Positions 25,414 to 35,044 are shown, counted from the stretch's first letter. The stretch: 64,000 nucleotides of DNA from Luteimonas kalidii (GCF_029887935.1 NZ_JARXRO010000018.1:332330-396329); one strand, 5' to 3'. Notes: generated by a model not told the origin, from the letters alone. A program made the numbers and translations.

Positions 25414-25559
25414 TAAGTTGCCGATTTGAAAAGGATTGCGCGGCCGGGTTGTCCGGTTCGCGGATCCGCCCCGGGGCAGCGCCGCGGCAACGCGCTATCC
25501 TCGCCCCGGTCCAGCCCTTACACTTGCCACCGTAACAGCCTCCGCGGAGCCTACAGCCA

Positions 25560-25799
25560 ATGAGCAGCATCGAAGAACGCGTCAAGAAGATCGTGGTCGA
25601 ACAACTGGGCGTGAAGGAAGAGGAAGTCAGCGCAAGCGCGTCCTTCGTCGACGACCTCGGCGCGGATTCGCTCGATACCGTCGAGCTGGTCATGGCGCTC
25701 GAGGAAGAGTTCGAGTGCGAGATCCCGGACGAGGAAGCCGAGAAGATCACCTCGGTGCAGCAGGCGATCGACTACATCAAGGCCCACGTCAAGGCGTGA
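25560..25799 (+). CDS. acpP: acyl carrier protein
   Basis: A 79-residue, very acidic carrier protein. The phosphopantetheine attachment Ser37 lies in [12 protein letters not shown]. Sequence is near-standard ([21 protein letters not shown] split by family positions). The 189-base gap upstream, unusual in this tight operon, holds a hairpin and a TATCCT hexamer (about 25497-25502), suggesting its own promoter. Confidence 0.97.
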   Translation: MSSIEERVKKIVVEQLGVKEEEVSASASFVDDLGADSLDTVELVMALEEEFECEIPDEEAEKITSVQQAIDYIKAHVKA

Positions 25800-25978
25800 C
25801 GCCCGTCGGCGCCACGCCTGGCCAGCGGCCGGGCGTGGCCGTGCAGCCGATGCGATCCCCCCGGCCGCCGTGCGGCCGGGTCGAACACAACCCCGGGGCC
25901 GCATTGCGGCCTCGTGCGTTTTGCGGTGCGCCCTGCCGGCGCGCGCGACGCACACCGCAAGTCTGAGGAGAGCCGACC

Positions 25979-27217
25979 ATGTCCAAGCGCCGCGTCGCCA
26001 TTACCGGCATCGGCATTCTGTCGCCGCTCGGCAACGACCTCGCCTCGAGCTGGGACGGCATCGTCAACGGCCGGTCGGGCATCGGCCCGATCACCCATTT
26101 CGACGCCTCCGCGTTCGCCACCCGCATCGCCGGCGAAGTGAAGGGATTCGACGCCGCGCAGTGGATCCCGGCGAAGGACATCAAGAAGATGGATCCCTTC
26201 GTGCACTACGGCGTCGCCGCGGCGCTGATGTCGATCCGCGATGCAGGCCTGGAGATCTCCGGCGAGGCGGCCGAGCGCATCGGCGTGGCGATCGGCGCAG
26301 GGATCGGCGGCCTCAAGGGCATCGAGGAAACCTCGATCAAGTACCACGAAGGCGGCCCGCGCAAGATCTCGCCGTTCTACGTGCCCAGCACGATCATCAA
26401 CATGATCTCCGGCCAGGTTTCGATCATGACCGGTGCCAAGGGCCCGAACATCGCCGCAGTCACCGCGTGCACCACGGCCACCCACAACATCGGCCTGGCC
26501 GCGCGCATGATCCAGTACGGCGATGCCGACGCGATGATCGCCGGCGGCGCCGAGTTCGCCACCACGCCGACGTCGGTCGGCGGCTTCTGTTCGATGAAGG
26601 CGCTGTCCACCCGCAACGACGAGCCGCAGAAGGCCTCGCGTCCCTGGGACAGGGACCGCGACGGCTTCGTCATGGGTGACGGCGCCGGCGTGCTGGTGCT
26701 GGAGGAATACGAACGCGCGAAGGCGCGCGGCGCACGCATCTACGCCGAACTCGCCGGCTTCGGCATGAGCGGCGACGCGCACCACATGACCGCCCCGAGC
26801 GAGAACGGCGAGGGCGGCGCGCGCTGCATGGTGGCGGCGCTGCGCGATGCCGGGATCGATCCGTCCGCGGTCGGCTACGTCAACGCCCACGGCACCTCGA
26901 CCCCGCAGGGCGACCTGGCCGAGACGATGGGCATCAAGAGCGTGTTCGGTGCGCATGCGGCGAAGCTGATGGTCAGTTCGACCAAGTCGATGACCGGCCA
27001 TCTGCTCGGCGCCGCCGGCGGCGTGGAGGCGGTGTTCTCGGCGATGGCGCTGCATGCGGGCATCGTCCCGCCGACCATCAACCTCGACCATCCTTCCGAG
27101 GGCTGCGACCTGGACTATGTCGCGCACACCGCGCGCGAAGCGCGTGTGGATATCGCACTGTCGAACTCGTTCGGCTTTGGCGGTACCAACGGCACCCTGG
27201 TGTTCAAGCGGGTGTGA
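25979..27217 (+). CDS. fabF: beta-ketoacyl-ACP synthase II
   Basis: A 412-residue elongating condensing enzyme. Cys164 ([10 protein letters not shown]) is the nucleophile; the two histidines lie in [12 protein letters not shown] and [13 protein letters not shown]; the end [14 protein letters not shown] is conserved. Length equals E. coli FabF (413). GAGGAG precedes the ATG. It follows acpP, the usual pairing. Confidence 0.96.
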   Translation: MSKRRVAITGIGILSPLGNDLASSWDGIVNGRSGIGPITHFDASAFATRIAGEVKGFDAAQWIPAKDIKKMDPFVHYGVAAALMSIRDAGLEISGEAAERIGVAIGAGIGGLKGIEETSIKYHEGGPRKISPFYVPSTIINMISGQVSIMTGAKGPNIAAVTACTTATHNIGLAARMIQYGDADAMIAGGAEFATTPTSVGGFCSMKALSTRNDEPQKASRPWDRDRDGFVMGDGAGVLVLEEYERAKARGARIYAELAGFGMSGDAHHMTAPSENGEGGARCMVAALRDAGIDPSAVGYVNAHGTSTPQGDLAETMGIKSVFGAHAAKLMVSSTKSMTGHLLGAAGGVEAVFSAMALHAGIVPPTINLDHPSEGCDLDYVAHTAREARVDIALSNSFGFGGTNGTLVFKRV

Positions 27218-27415
27218 CCGCCCCGCCGCCGGCGTGGCCAGGGGCGCGGAGGTCGTGGCCCGGATCCGGGCGGCGCGCGGAGGTGGCGACGATGGAGTGT
27301 ATGGCGGCATGACCCGGTGGAAGCGAGGTGCGTGGACGCGTTCGCTGCGCAGCCCGGGCACGCGTGCCGCGGTGCGGTCTGTCGCACGCCCATCGACTGT
27401 GGCGGCGGGACCCCC

Positions 27416-28765
27416 GTGCTGATCAGCAGGCCGCTTGCGTCCGATACCGACCTGCTCGCGCTGCACCGGGTCGATCCGGCGCGCTACCCGGTGCTGCTGC
27501 AGTCGGTGGCGCACGGCACCGCGCAGTCGCGCTGGGACCTGCTGCTGGCGACCGATGGCGGGTCGCTGACGCTGGACGCGGACGGCATCACCCGCGACCA
27601 GGCAGGCAGGCAGGTCGAAGGCAGCTTCCTGGGCGCCCTCGACGCCGCGTGGCAGTCCTTGCGCCAGCCGCGCGAGGAGCCGCGCTGGCCCTTCCGCGGC
27701 GGCTGGGCGCTGCTGCTCGGCTACGAACTGGCCGCACAGGTGGAACCCGTGCTGCGGCTGCCGCGCGCGGCCGGTGGCCTGCCGGTCGCGCAGGCGCTGC
27801 GCTGCCCGGCTGCGCTGCTGCACGATCATGCCAGCGGCGAATGCATGGCCGTGTCCGAAGCCGGTGCCGCCGCACTGCTGGAGACCATCGAGCGCGACCT
27901 CGCCGCCGCGTCCACGCAGGCGGCACCGCCTCCATGGCGACCGCCCGCGCAGCTGGACGAGGATCCGCCGCAGGAGTTCCTCGATGGCGTGGCGCGCATC
28001 CTGCGCTATCTCGCGGCCGGCGACGTGTTCCAGGCCAACCTGTCGCGCGGGTGGCGCGCGCGATTCGACATGAAGCCCGATCCGGCCGCGCTGTACGCGC
28101 GCCTGCGCGAGGCGAACCCGGCCCCGTTCGCCGGCCTGTATGCCGGCGTGGACTGGGCGGTGGTGAGCGCTTCGCCCGAACGCCTGGTGACGGTGCGCGG
28201 CGACACGGTCGAGACCCGCCCGATCGCCGGGACCCGACCGCGCGTGCCGGGCGACGACGATGCGGCCCGCGTGCGCGAACTCGCCGGCCACCCCAAGGAA
28301 CGCGCCGAACACGTGATGCTGGTGGACCTGGAGCGCAACGACCTGGGCCGCGTCTGCGCGCCGGGCAGCGTGGAGGTCGACGAACTGATGACGATCGAAA
28401 GCTATGCCCACGTGCACCACATCGTCAGCAACGTGCGCGGCCGGCTGCGTGCCGGCACCACGCCGGGCGCGGTGATCGCCGCCACCTTCCCCGGCGGCAC
28501 GATCACCGGTTGCCCGAAGGTGCGCTGCATGCAGGTGATCGCCGAACTCGAACGCACCGGACGCGGCGCCTACACCGGTGCGATGGGCTGGCTCAACCGC
28601 GACGGCGACCTCGACCTGAACATCCTGATCCGCAGCGCGGAGCTGGAGGGAGACCTGGCGCGGTTCCGCACCGGTGCCGGGATCGTGGCCGACTCCGATC
28701 CGGCGCGGGAGCTGGACGAGACCCGGGCCAAGGCGCGCGGCATGCTGCGCGCGCTGGTGCCGTAG
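27416..28765 (+). CDS. pabB: aminodeoxychorismate synthase component I (PabB-like)
   Basis: A 449-residue chorismate-utilising enzyme. Order: N-terminal GGWALLLGYELAAQVEP, then the core DVFQANLSRGW, PAPFAGLYAG, SASPERLV, RPIAGTRPR, HPKERAEHVMLVDLERNDLGRV, TFPGGTITGCPK and GAYTGAMGW. Position after fabF and before mltG-tmk-holB favours PabB (4-amino-4-deoxychorismate for folate). The active-site block reads PIAGT, as in anthranilate synthases, not the PIKGT of E. coli PabB, so specificity is less certain. I use the GTG at 27416 (family length); the frame is open to 27317. Confidence 0.8.
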   Translation: MLISRPLASDTDLLALHRVDPARYPVLLQSVAHGTAQSRWDLLLATDGGSLTLDADGITRDQAGRQVEGSFLGALDAAWQSLRQPREEPRWPFRGGWALLLGYELAAQVEPVLRLPRAAGGLPVAQALRCPAALLHDHASGECMAVSEAGAAALLETIERDLAAASTQAAPPPWRPPAQLDEDPPQEFLDGVARILRYLAAGDVFQANLSRGWRARFDMKPDPAALYARLREANPAPFAGLYAGVDWAVVSASPERLVTVRGDTVETRPIAGTRPRVPGDDDAARVRELAGHPKERAEHVMLVDLERNDLGRVCAPGSVEVDELMTIESYAHVHHIVSNVRGRLRAGTTPGAVIAATFPGGTITGCPKVRCMQVIAELERTGRGAYTGAMGWLNRDGDLDLNILIRSAELEGDLARFRTGAGIVADSDPARELDETRAKARGMLRALVP

Positions 28766-28782
28766 TCATCCGCGCGCCAAGG

Positions 28783-28788
28783 TATCCT
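28783..28788 (+). promoter_or_regulatory. -10-like TATCCT six bases before a 14-codon ORF ahead of mltG
   Basis: TATCCT followed by six bases and an ATG at 28795. It lies in the short gap after pabB and may give mltG-tmk-holB-pilZ a promoter of its own. No clear -35. Confidence 0.3.
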
Positions 28789-28794
28789 GAGCCG

Positions 28795-28839
28795 ATGACG
28801 ATTCGATCCATCTCCGAGGCGCCGGCACGTGGCCGCTGA
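28795..28839 (+). CDS. possible 14-residue leader ORF overlapping the mltG start
   Basis: ATG followed by 13 codons (MTIRSISEAPARGR) and TGA at 28837-28839. It overlaps the GTG start of mltG (28829) in another frame, so its translation could be coupled to mltG. A -10-like hexamer lies six bases before the ATG. Its existence rests on this geometry alone. Confidence 0.25.
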   Translation: MTIRSISEAPARGR

Positions 28840-29884
28840 AGGCGGGCGCCGGCGCGGCCTGGGCCTGCTGTTCGTGGTCTCCGCGTTGCTGGCCGGCGCG
28901 GCCGCGGTCTGGCTGTACGACCGCTACACCGGGTTCGCCGATGCACCCCTGCAGGGCATCGAACAGGGCCAGACGCTGCGCGTGGAGCGCGGCGATTCGT
29001 TCGTACGCGTGCTCGGGCGGCTGCGCGAGGCCGGGATCGACGCCGGCCACGAGTTGGAATGGCGCCTGCTGGCACGCCAGCTGGGCGCGGATGCCCGCAT
29101 CCAGGTCGGCGAATACGCGCTCGATCCGGCGACCACGCCGCGCCGGCTGCTGGAGCAGATGCGCGACGGCCAGGTGGTGTCCTACCGCTTCACCATCGTC
29201 GAAGGCTGGAACATCCGCGAGCTGCGCGCGGCGCTGGCGAAGGCCATGCCGCTCGAACAGACGCTGGGCGCGATGGACGATGCGGCGCTGATGGCCGCGT
29301 TGGACCGGCCCGGCGTGCACCCGGAGGGCCGCTTCCTGCCGGAAACCTACGCCTATACCCGCGGCGACACGGACCTGGACCTGCTGCGCCGGGCCAACCG
29401 CGCGCTGGAGCAGGCGCTGCAGGGAGCGTGGGAATCGCGCGCACACGACCTGCCGCTGGAGGACGCCGACCAGGCACTGGTGCTGGCCTCGATCATCGAA
29501 AAGGAGACCGGGATCGCCTCGGAGCGCGCGCAGATCGGTGGCGTGTTCACGCGCCGCCTGCGCGCAGGGATGCGCCTGCAGACCGATCCCACCGTGATCT
29601 ACGGCATGGGCAGCACCTACGATGGCAACATCCGTCGCGCCGACCTGCTGGCCGACACGCCCTACAACACCTACACCCGCGACGGTCTGCCGCCGACGCC
29701 GATCGCGATGGCGGGGGTCGAGGCGATCCGCGCCGCGACGAACCCGGCGGACGGCGACGCGCTGTATTTCGTCGCCGTCGGAGACGGCAGCGGGCGGCAC
29801 GTGTTCTCGCGCACGCTCGACGAACACAACGCCGCGGTGCGCGAATACGTGCGCCGCTACCGCGAGCGGTTCTCGCCGCAATGA
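28829..29884 (+). CDS. mltG: endolytic murein transglycosylase MltG (YceG)
   Basis: A 351-residue inner-membrane enzyme that cuts nascent glycan strands in the periplasm and so ends their growth. One N-terminal helix (LGLLFVVSALLAGAAAVWLY), a LysM-like region with RVERGDSFVRVLGRL, then the catalytic block LASIIEKETG with Glu224. LQTDPTVIYGMG, PYNTYTRDGLPPTPIA and NPADGDALYFVAVGDGS are family hallmarks. The start is GTG. Its stop overlaps tmk (ATGA). Confidence 0.93.
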   Translation: MAAEGGRRRGLGLLFVVSALLAGAAAVWLYDRYTGFADAPLQGIEQGQTLRVERGDSFVRVLGRLREAGIDAGHELEWRLLARQLGADARIQVGEYALDPATTPRRLLEQMRDGQVVSYRFTIVEGWNIRELRAALAKAMPLEQTLGAMDDAALMAALDRPGVHPEGRFLPETYAYTRGDTDLDLLRRANRALEQALQGAWESRAHDLPLEDADQALVLASIIEKETGIASERAQIGGVFTRRLRAGMRLQTDPTVIYGMGSTYDGNIRRADLLADTPYNTYTRDGLPPTPIAMAGVEAIRAATNPADGDALYFVAVGDGSGRHVFSRTLDEHNAAVREYVRRYRERFSPQ

Positions 29885-30588
29885 GCGGTTCGCCCACGCG
29901 CCCGGGCGCGATCATCGATGCGGCTGACGAGGCGGCGCGCGGAAAGCGCGATGCCGTTCGCGGGCATCCGCGCTTCGTCTCGCTGGAAGGCGGCGAGGGC
30001 GCGGGCAAGACCACGGTGCTCAATGCCTTGCGAGAGGCGCTGCGCGAAGGCGGCGACGAGGTGGTGGCCACCCGGGAACCGGGCGGGACGCCGCTGGCCG
30101 AGCGCATCCGCGCGCTGCTGCTCGACCCCGCGCACGAATCGCCCTGCGCCAACGCCGAACTGCTGTTGATGTTCGCCGCCCGCGCACAGCATGTGCACGA
30201 GACGATCCGCCCCGCGCTGGACCGGGGCGGGTGGGTGCTGTGCGACCGCTTCACCGACTCCAGCTTCGCCTACCAGGGCGGCGGCCGTGGCATCGACGCG
30301 GACTGGATCGCCGAACTCGAGCGACGCGTGGTCGGGTTGCGCCCGGGCCTGACGCTGCTGCTCGACCTGGACGTCGCCCGGGGCCGCGAACGCACCCGCG
30401 GCCGCGACCTGGTGCCCGACCGGATCGAGTCGGAGCGCGACGAATTCTTCGAACGCGTGCGCGCCGCCTATCGTGCGCGCGCTACGGCCGATCCGGCGCG
30501 CATCCGTGTGATCGACGCCGCGCGGCCCGCCGGCGTGGTCGCGGCCGAGGCCGTCCGACTGCTGCGCGAATGGCGGGACGGCGCATGA
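29881..30588 (+). CDS. tmk: thymidylate kinase
   Basis: A 235-residue kinase converting dTMP to dTDP. The P-loop is EGGEGAGKTT (36-45), followed by TREPGGTPLAE, the DR motif LCDRFTDSSFAYQGGGRG and a lid region with RGRERTRGRDLVPDRIESE. The first 30 residues extend beyond the usual start. No alternative in-frame start between is obvious, and the ATG at 29881 overlaps the mltG stop, so the extension is probably real. Confidence 0.94.
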   Translation: MSGSPTRPGAIIDAADEAARGKRDAVRGHPRFVSLEGGEGAGKTTVLNALREALREGGDEVVATREPGGTPLAERIRALLLDPAHESPCANAELLLMFAARAQHVHETIRPALDRGGWVLCDRFTDSSFAYQGGGRGIDADWIAELERRVVGLRPGLTLLLDLDVARGRERTRGRDLVPDRIESERDEFFERVRAAYRARATADPARIRVIDAARPAGVVAAEAVRLLREWRDGA

Positions 30589-31535
30589 CGCCGCCGCTAG
30601 CACCCTGGCAGCAGCGCGCCTACGACCAGGCGGCGGCGAACCTGGCCGACGGGCGCCTGGGCCATGCGCTGCTGGTGTGCGGCCCTGCGCGACTGGGCAA
30701 GCGCGCGGTGGCCGAACGCCTGGCCACGCACCTGCTGGGCGCGCACGAGGCGCGCGCAGCGCACCTGATCGAGGCCGGGACGCATCCGGATTTCCACATC
30801 GTCACGCTGCAGCCCAACCGCGAAGGCACGCGGCTGCGTACCGAGATCGTGATCGAGCAGATCCGCGCATTGTCGGAGAAGCTCTCGCTGACGCCGCAGT
30901 ACGGGGCCGCCCAGGTGGCGATCGTCGATCCGGCCGATGCGATCAACGTCTCGGCCGCCAACGCACTGCTCAAGACGCTGGAGGAGCCGCAGCCCGGGCG
31001 CTATCTGTGGCTGCTGGCGTCGAATCCGGCGCGACTGCCGGCGACGATCCGCAGCCGCTGCCAGCGCCTGGAGCTGCGCCTGCCGCCGCGCGAAGAAGCG
31101 CTGGCCTGGCTGCTCGCCCAGGGCCACGATGCGGCCGCCGCGCACGAAGCGCTGGCGGCGGCGCGTGGCCATCCCGGCCTTGCCGACGCCTGGCTGCGCG
31201 ATGGCGGGCTGCAGCTGCGTCGCGAGGTGGCCGACGACCTCGCGCGGCTCGCGCGCGGCGACGCGGCACCGATCGAGACCGCGCAGCGCTGGGTCGCCGA
31301 CGATCACGGCAGGCTGCGACTGAGCCACGCCGCCGACCTGGCCGTGGCCGAAGCCACGGGGTTGACCGATCCGGCGCGAATCCGGAAGCTGGCGCGGTGG
31401 TTCGACGCGGCCAACCGCACCCGCGACCTGCTGCGCACCACGGTGCGCGCGGACCTCGCGGTCGCGGAACTGCTGCTGGCATGGCGCGGCGCCGACGCGC
31501 CGCGCACCGGGACAGGATCGAGGACACACCGATGA
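30585..31535 (+). CDS. holB: DNA polymerase III subunit delta'
   Basis: A 316-residue AAA+ clamp-loader subunit. It starts PPLAPWQQRAYDQA with HALLVCGPARLGK (a degenerate P-loop, as usual for delta', which does not hydrolyse ATP), then VAIVDPADAINVSAANALLKTLEEPQP and the SRC-type motif IRSRCQRLELR. No zinc cysteines remain. It overlaps tmk (ATGA) and pilZ (ATGA). In the same window dnaX encodes its clamp-loader partner. Confidence 0.93.
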   Translation: MTPPLAPWQQRAYDQAAANLADGRLGHALLVCGPARLGKRAVAERLATHLLGAHEARAAHLIEAGTHPDFHIVTLQPNREGTRLRTEIVIEQIRALSEKLSLTPQYGAAQVAIVDPADAINVSAANALLKTLEEPQPGRYLWLLASNPARLPATIRSRCQRLELRLPPREEALAWLLAQGHDAAAAHEALAAARGHPGLADAWLRDGGLQLRREVADDLARLARGDAAPIETAQRWVADDHGRLRLSHAADLAVAEATGLTDPARIRKLARWFDAANRTRDLLRTTVRADLAVAELLLAWRGADAPRTGTGSRTHR

Positions 31536-31891
31536 GCAGCACCGCGGGCGGCGCACGGCAGGGCATCCTGTCGCTGGCACTGAAGGACAAGGCGACGCTC
31601 TACGGCGCGTACATGCCGTACCTCAAGTACGGCGGCATCTTCGTCCCGACGCCCAAGCGCTATTTCCTCGGTGACGAGGTGTTCCTGCTGCTGACCCTGC
31701 CCGAGTCCAGCGACCGCCTGCCGGTGGCGGGCAAGGTGGTCTGGGTGACGCCGACCGGCGCCCAGGGCGCACGGGTGGCGGGCGTGGGCGTGCAGTTCGC
31801 CGATACGCCCGAGGGCGAGACGGTGAAGAACCGGATCGAGACCCTGCTCGCCGGATCGCTGTCCGCCGAGAAGCCGACGAACACGATGTGA
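31532..31891 (+). CDS. pilZ: type IV pilus PilZ protein
   Basis: A 119-residue PilZ-domain protein. It has the founding-type PilZ sequence (LKDKATLYGAYMPYLKYGGIFVPT split by blocks, VFLLLTLPESSDRLPVAGKVVWVTP, GVGVQF) and lacks the RxxxR and D/NxSxxG motifs that bind cyclic-di-GMP. In xanthomonads this PilZ controls pilus extension through FimX and the PilB ATPase. The position after holB is conserved with Pseudomonas and Xanthomonas. Overlaps holB by four bases. Confidence 0.9.
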   Translation: MSSTAGGARQGILSLALKDKATLYGAYMPYLKYGGIFVPTPKRYFLGDEVFLLLTLPESSDRLPVAGKVVWVTPTGAQGARVAGVGVQFADTPEGETVKNRIETLLAGSLSAEKPTNTM

Positions 31892-32955
31892 TGGTCCGCA
31901 TCGTGCTGGGCCGCATGATGCGCCGGTTCCGTCGGCTGTGCGCACTGTCCGCGGTCACGCTGCTGGCGCTGCCCGCGGTCCATGCCACCGAACGCGTGCG
32001 CCTGGACGATGGCCACCTGCAGGTCGAGATCGCACCCGGGCTGGGCGGGCGCATCGTCCACCTGTCGCTGCCGGGCAGGTCGAACCTGCTCAAGGTCGGC
32101 GACGCGGTCGCGAACATACCGCCGCCTGTGCCCTCGGCCGACGGCGAGAACATTCCCTACATGGGCCACGAGCTGTGGACCGGCGCCCAGTCGCGCTGGT
32201 GGCTCGACCAGGACGTGAACGCGGAGCGCCGCGCCGCCGCCGCGGTGTGGCCGCCCGATCCGTTCCTGGCCTACGGCCGCAACCGGATCGTCGAGCGCTC
32301 GCCCCTGGCGCTGGTGCTCGAAGGCGTGGACAGCCCCGTCAGTGGCCTGCGCGCGAGCCAGTCGTTCCGGCTCTCCGGCCAGACCCCGGCCACGCTCGCG
32401 CTGGGCGCGGAAGCGGTCAACATCCGCGAGCGCGAGGTGCGCCGCAACCTGTGGTTCAACACCCGGCTGCCGGCCGGCAGCCGGGTGTTCGTGCCGGTCG
32501 CCCGCGAGGCCGACGCGCGCCTGCGTGCCGACGAGGACGCGTCGTTCGCCGGGCCGGTGGCCTGGTGGCGGGACGGGCTGTATTCGCTGCAGCTCGCGCC
32601 GCCGCCACCCGGCAAGGACGGGCGCCGCGGCAAGATCTTCATCGCGCCGTCCGCCGGCTGGATCGCGGGCTTCAATGCCGGCCAACTGCTGCTGATCCGC
32701 TTCGAGCGGCAGCCGGACACGGCGATCGATCCCGAGCACGGGCAGGTCGAGCTGTACCAGCAGTGGCACGCCGACGATCCCGACGCGGGCCTGCTGGAAC
32801 TCGAGGTCCACGCCCCGATGCGCAGCCTGGCGCCCGGCGAGACGATGCGGTCGGGCGAGACCTGGACGGTGTTCCCCTACGACGGGCCGGACACCCTGGA
32901 AGCCCAGCGCGATGCCTTGGTCGCCGCTTTGCGCGCCCTGGGTCTGGGGCACTGA
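31891..32955 (+). CDS. exported DUF4380-type protein
   Basis: A 354-residue exported protein. A signal peptide runs to ALPAVHA (about residue 32), and the mature part begins ERVRLDDGHLQVEIAPGLGGRIVHLSLPGR, which fits DUF4380, a beta-rich fold related to galactose mutarotases. Other blocks: GENIPYMGHELWTGAQSRWW and RRNLWFNTRLP. The ATG at 31891 shares its A with the pilZ stop; internal ATGs at residues 9 and 10 are also possible. Sugar binding is inference from fold; function unknown. Confidence 0.65.
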   Translation: MVRIVLGRMMRRFRRLCALSAVTLLALPAVHATERVRLDDGHLQVEIAPGLGGRIVHLSLPGRSNLLKVGDAVANIPPPVPSADGENIPYMGHELWTGAQSRWWLDQDVNAERRAAAAVWPPDPFLAYGRNRIVERSPLALVLEGVDSPVSGLRASQSFRLSGQTPATLALGAEAVNIREREVRRNLWFNTRLPAGSRVFVPVAREADARLRADEDASFAGPVAWWRDGLYSLQLAPPPPGKDGRRGKIFIAPSAGWIAGFNAGQLLLIRFERQPDTAIDPEHGQVELYQQWHADDPDAGLLELEVHAPMRSLAPGETMRSGETWTVFPYDGPDTLEAQRDALVAALRALGLGH

Positions 32956-33291
32956 CGCTCCCGCCGGCGCCGGCGCCGGATCCCGCTGCAGGTGTGCCGG
33001 CCCCCGTCCGCACGGTGGCCGATTCCTGCGCCATCCCGCGTCGTGAAGTGAATCGGAGCCCGATACGCGCTCGCTGAGGCCCTCCCGACCGGAACGCGGG
33101 TCGGCCCGGACCTGCGATCGGGCCTGCCGATGGACGGCCGCCAGCCGGCGGCCCGACCCATTCTCCCGTGCCGGTGGTTCCCGTGCCGCCGGCGAAGGCG
33201 CGGGATGTCATCCAGGCGCGGCACGGGGCGGGCGGCTTCGCCGAACCAGGCGGGCCCGCGCGATGCGCCTGCACCTGCCGTGGAGGTTCCC
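32956..33291. other. intergenic, no gene seen
   Basis: 336 bases between the DUF4380 gene and the TPR lipoprotein. No frame with native codon bias on either strand, no hairpin with a T run, and no clear promoter. The last bases hold GGAGG, the ribosome site of the next gene. Confidence 0.4.
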
Positions 33292-34992
33292 ATGCAACTG
33301 CGTCCCCTGGTCCTGGCCTGCGCGCTGGGCGCGCTCTCGTTCGCCGCGTGCGATCACCGCGGCGCCGTGACGGCCGCCGAAGCGGCGCCCGCGGTCTCGC
33401 CTCCGGAACTTGCGATGGTCGGCGCGCACCTGCTCGACGGCCTGGGCGACTACCACTTCGAGGTGACCAGTTCCCATCCCGAGGTCCAGCGCTGGTTCGA
33501 CCAGGGCTTGATGCTGACTTACGGCTTCAACCACGACGCCGCCGAGCGCTCGTTCCTCAAGGCGACCGAACTCGATCCTGACTGCGCCATGTGCTGGTGG
33601 GGCGCGGCGCTGGTGCTGGGCCCGCATGTGAACGCCGCGATGGATCCGGCCGACAACGCCGACGCGTGGGCCCGCCTGCAGCGCGCGCGCGAACTCGCAC
33701 CCCGCGCCGGCGTGCGCGAGCGGGCCTTCATCGAGGCGCTGTCCGCCCGCTATGCCGCGCAACCACCGGACGACCGCCGCCCGCTCGACGAGGCCTATGC
33801 CGAGGCCATGCGCGCGCTGGTGCGGGACCGCCCCGACGACCTCGACGCGGCAGTCATGCTGGCCGAGGCGATGATGGACCTGCAGCCCTGGGACTACTAC
33901 GACGCGCAACTGCAGCCCAAGGGCCACACGGCCGAGGTCGTACGCACGCTGGAATCGGTGATGGCGCGCGACCCGGACCATGCCGGCGCGCTGCACCTGT
34001 ACGTGCATGCGGTCGAGGCCTCGGCCGATCCGCAGCGCGGCGCCGCCGCCGCCGACCGGCTGCGGGATCTGGTGCCGGGCTCCGGGCACCTCGTGCACAT
34101 GCCGGCGCACATCTACGCACGCGTGGGTCGCTGGCACGATGCGGTGATCGCCAACCAGCGCGCGATCGAGGCCGACGATGCCTACCTCGCGCTGTGCCGC
34201 GGCAACACGCAGGGGGTGTATCCGCTGGGTTACGTGCCGCACAACCACCATTTCCTGTGGTTCGCCGCGAGCATGGAGGGCAACGCCGCAGTGGCGCGGG
34301 CGGCGGCGCTGGCGACCGCGGAACGCACCCATCTGCCCGAACTGATGCGCACGCCCGGTTTCGAGGGACTGCAGCATTACTGGATGACGCCCTGGTTCGA
34401 CCGCGTGCGGTTCGGGCGCTGGGACGAGATCGCCGGGGTCGAGAATCCGGCGCCCGACCTGCCGTACGTCACCGCGATCTGGCATTACGCGCAGGCGATG
34501 GCGGCGATCCGCCAGGGACGCCTGGACGCGGCGGACACGCACCTCGCCGCACTGGGCACGCTCGCCGCCGATCCGGCGATGGCGCAACGGATGGTGTGGG
34601 ACCGCTACCCGCTGTCGTTCGCCACGCGCATCGCGGAACGCACGGTCACGGCCGAACTCGCGACCGCGCGCGGCGACGTCGATGCGGCCGTGGCGGCGCT
34701 GCGCGAGGCGGTGGCGATCGAGGACGGCATTCCCTATGACGAACCGCCGGGCTGGCACGCGCCGGTGCGGCAGACGCTCGGGGCGATCCTGATCGAGGAC
34801 GGCCGCGCCGCGGAGGCGGAAGCCACCTATCGCGAGGAGCTGCAGCGTAATCCGGGCAACGGCTGGTCGCTGCTTGGCCTGGCTCGCAGCCTGGAGGCGC
34901 AGGGCAAACGATCGGAGGCGGCGGAGACGTCGCGCGCCTTCGAGGTCGCGTGGCGCGAGTCCGACATCGCGCTGACCGCGTCGCGCCTGTAG
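33292..34992 (+). CDS. tetratricopeptide-repeat lipoprotein
   Basis: A 566-residue envelope protein. The lipoprotein signal is MQLRPLVLACALGALSFAAC. Then about ten helical repeat units of TPR/Sel1 kind: WFDQGLMLTYGFNHDAAERSF, KATELDPDCAMCWWGAALVLG, ADAWARLQRARELAP, AEVVRTLESVMARDPDHAGA and, at the C-terminus, AEATYREELQRNPGNGWSLL. It is a well-known type of large TPR lipoprotein in xanthomonads; partners unknown. GGAGG six bases before the ATG fixes the start. Confidence 0.82.
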   Translation: MQLRPLVLACALGALSFAACDHRGAVTAAEAAPAVSPPELAMVGAHLLDGLGDYHFEVTSSHPEVQRWFDQGLMLTYGFNHDAAERSFLKATELDPDCAMCWWGAALVLGPHVNAAMDPADNADAWARLQRARELAPRAGVRERAFIEALSARYAAQPPDDRRPLDEAYAEAMRALVRDRPDDLDAAVMLAEAMMDLQPWDYYDAQLQPKGHTAEVVRTLESVMARDPDHAGALHLYVHAVEASADPQRGAAAADRLRDLVPGSGHLVHMPAHIYARVGRWHDAVIANQRAIEADDAYLALCRGNTQGVYPLGYVPHNHHFLWFAASMEGNAAVARAAALATAERTHLPELMRTPGFEGLQHYWMTPWFDRVRFGRWDEIAGVENPAPDLPYVTAIWHYAQAMAAIRQGRLDAADTHLAALGTLAADPAMAQRMVWDRYPLSFATRIAERTVTAELATARGDVDAAVAALREAVAIEDGIPYDEPPGWHAPVRQTLGAILIEDGRAAEAEATYREELQRNPGNGWSLLGLARSLEAQGKRSEAAETSRAFEVAWRESDIALTASRL

Positions 34993-35044
34993 GGATCCGC
35001 CGCGGGTGGCGCGCCGGGCGCCAGGCCCGACGCGCCGCGACCGC

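Noticed and set aside
33405-33411. Second GGAACTT (sigma-E -35 core)
   Set aside because: It is inside the TPR lipoprotein coding sequence with no matching -10 at 15-17 bases and no gene starting after it.
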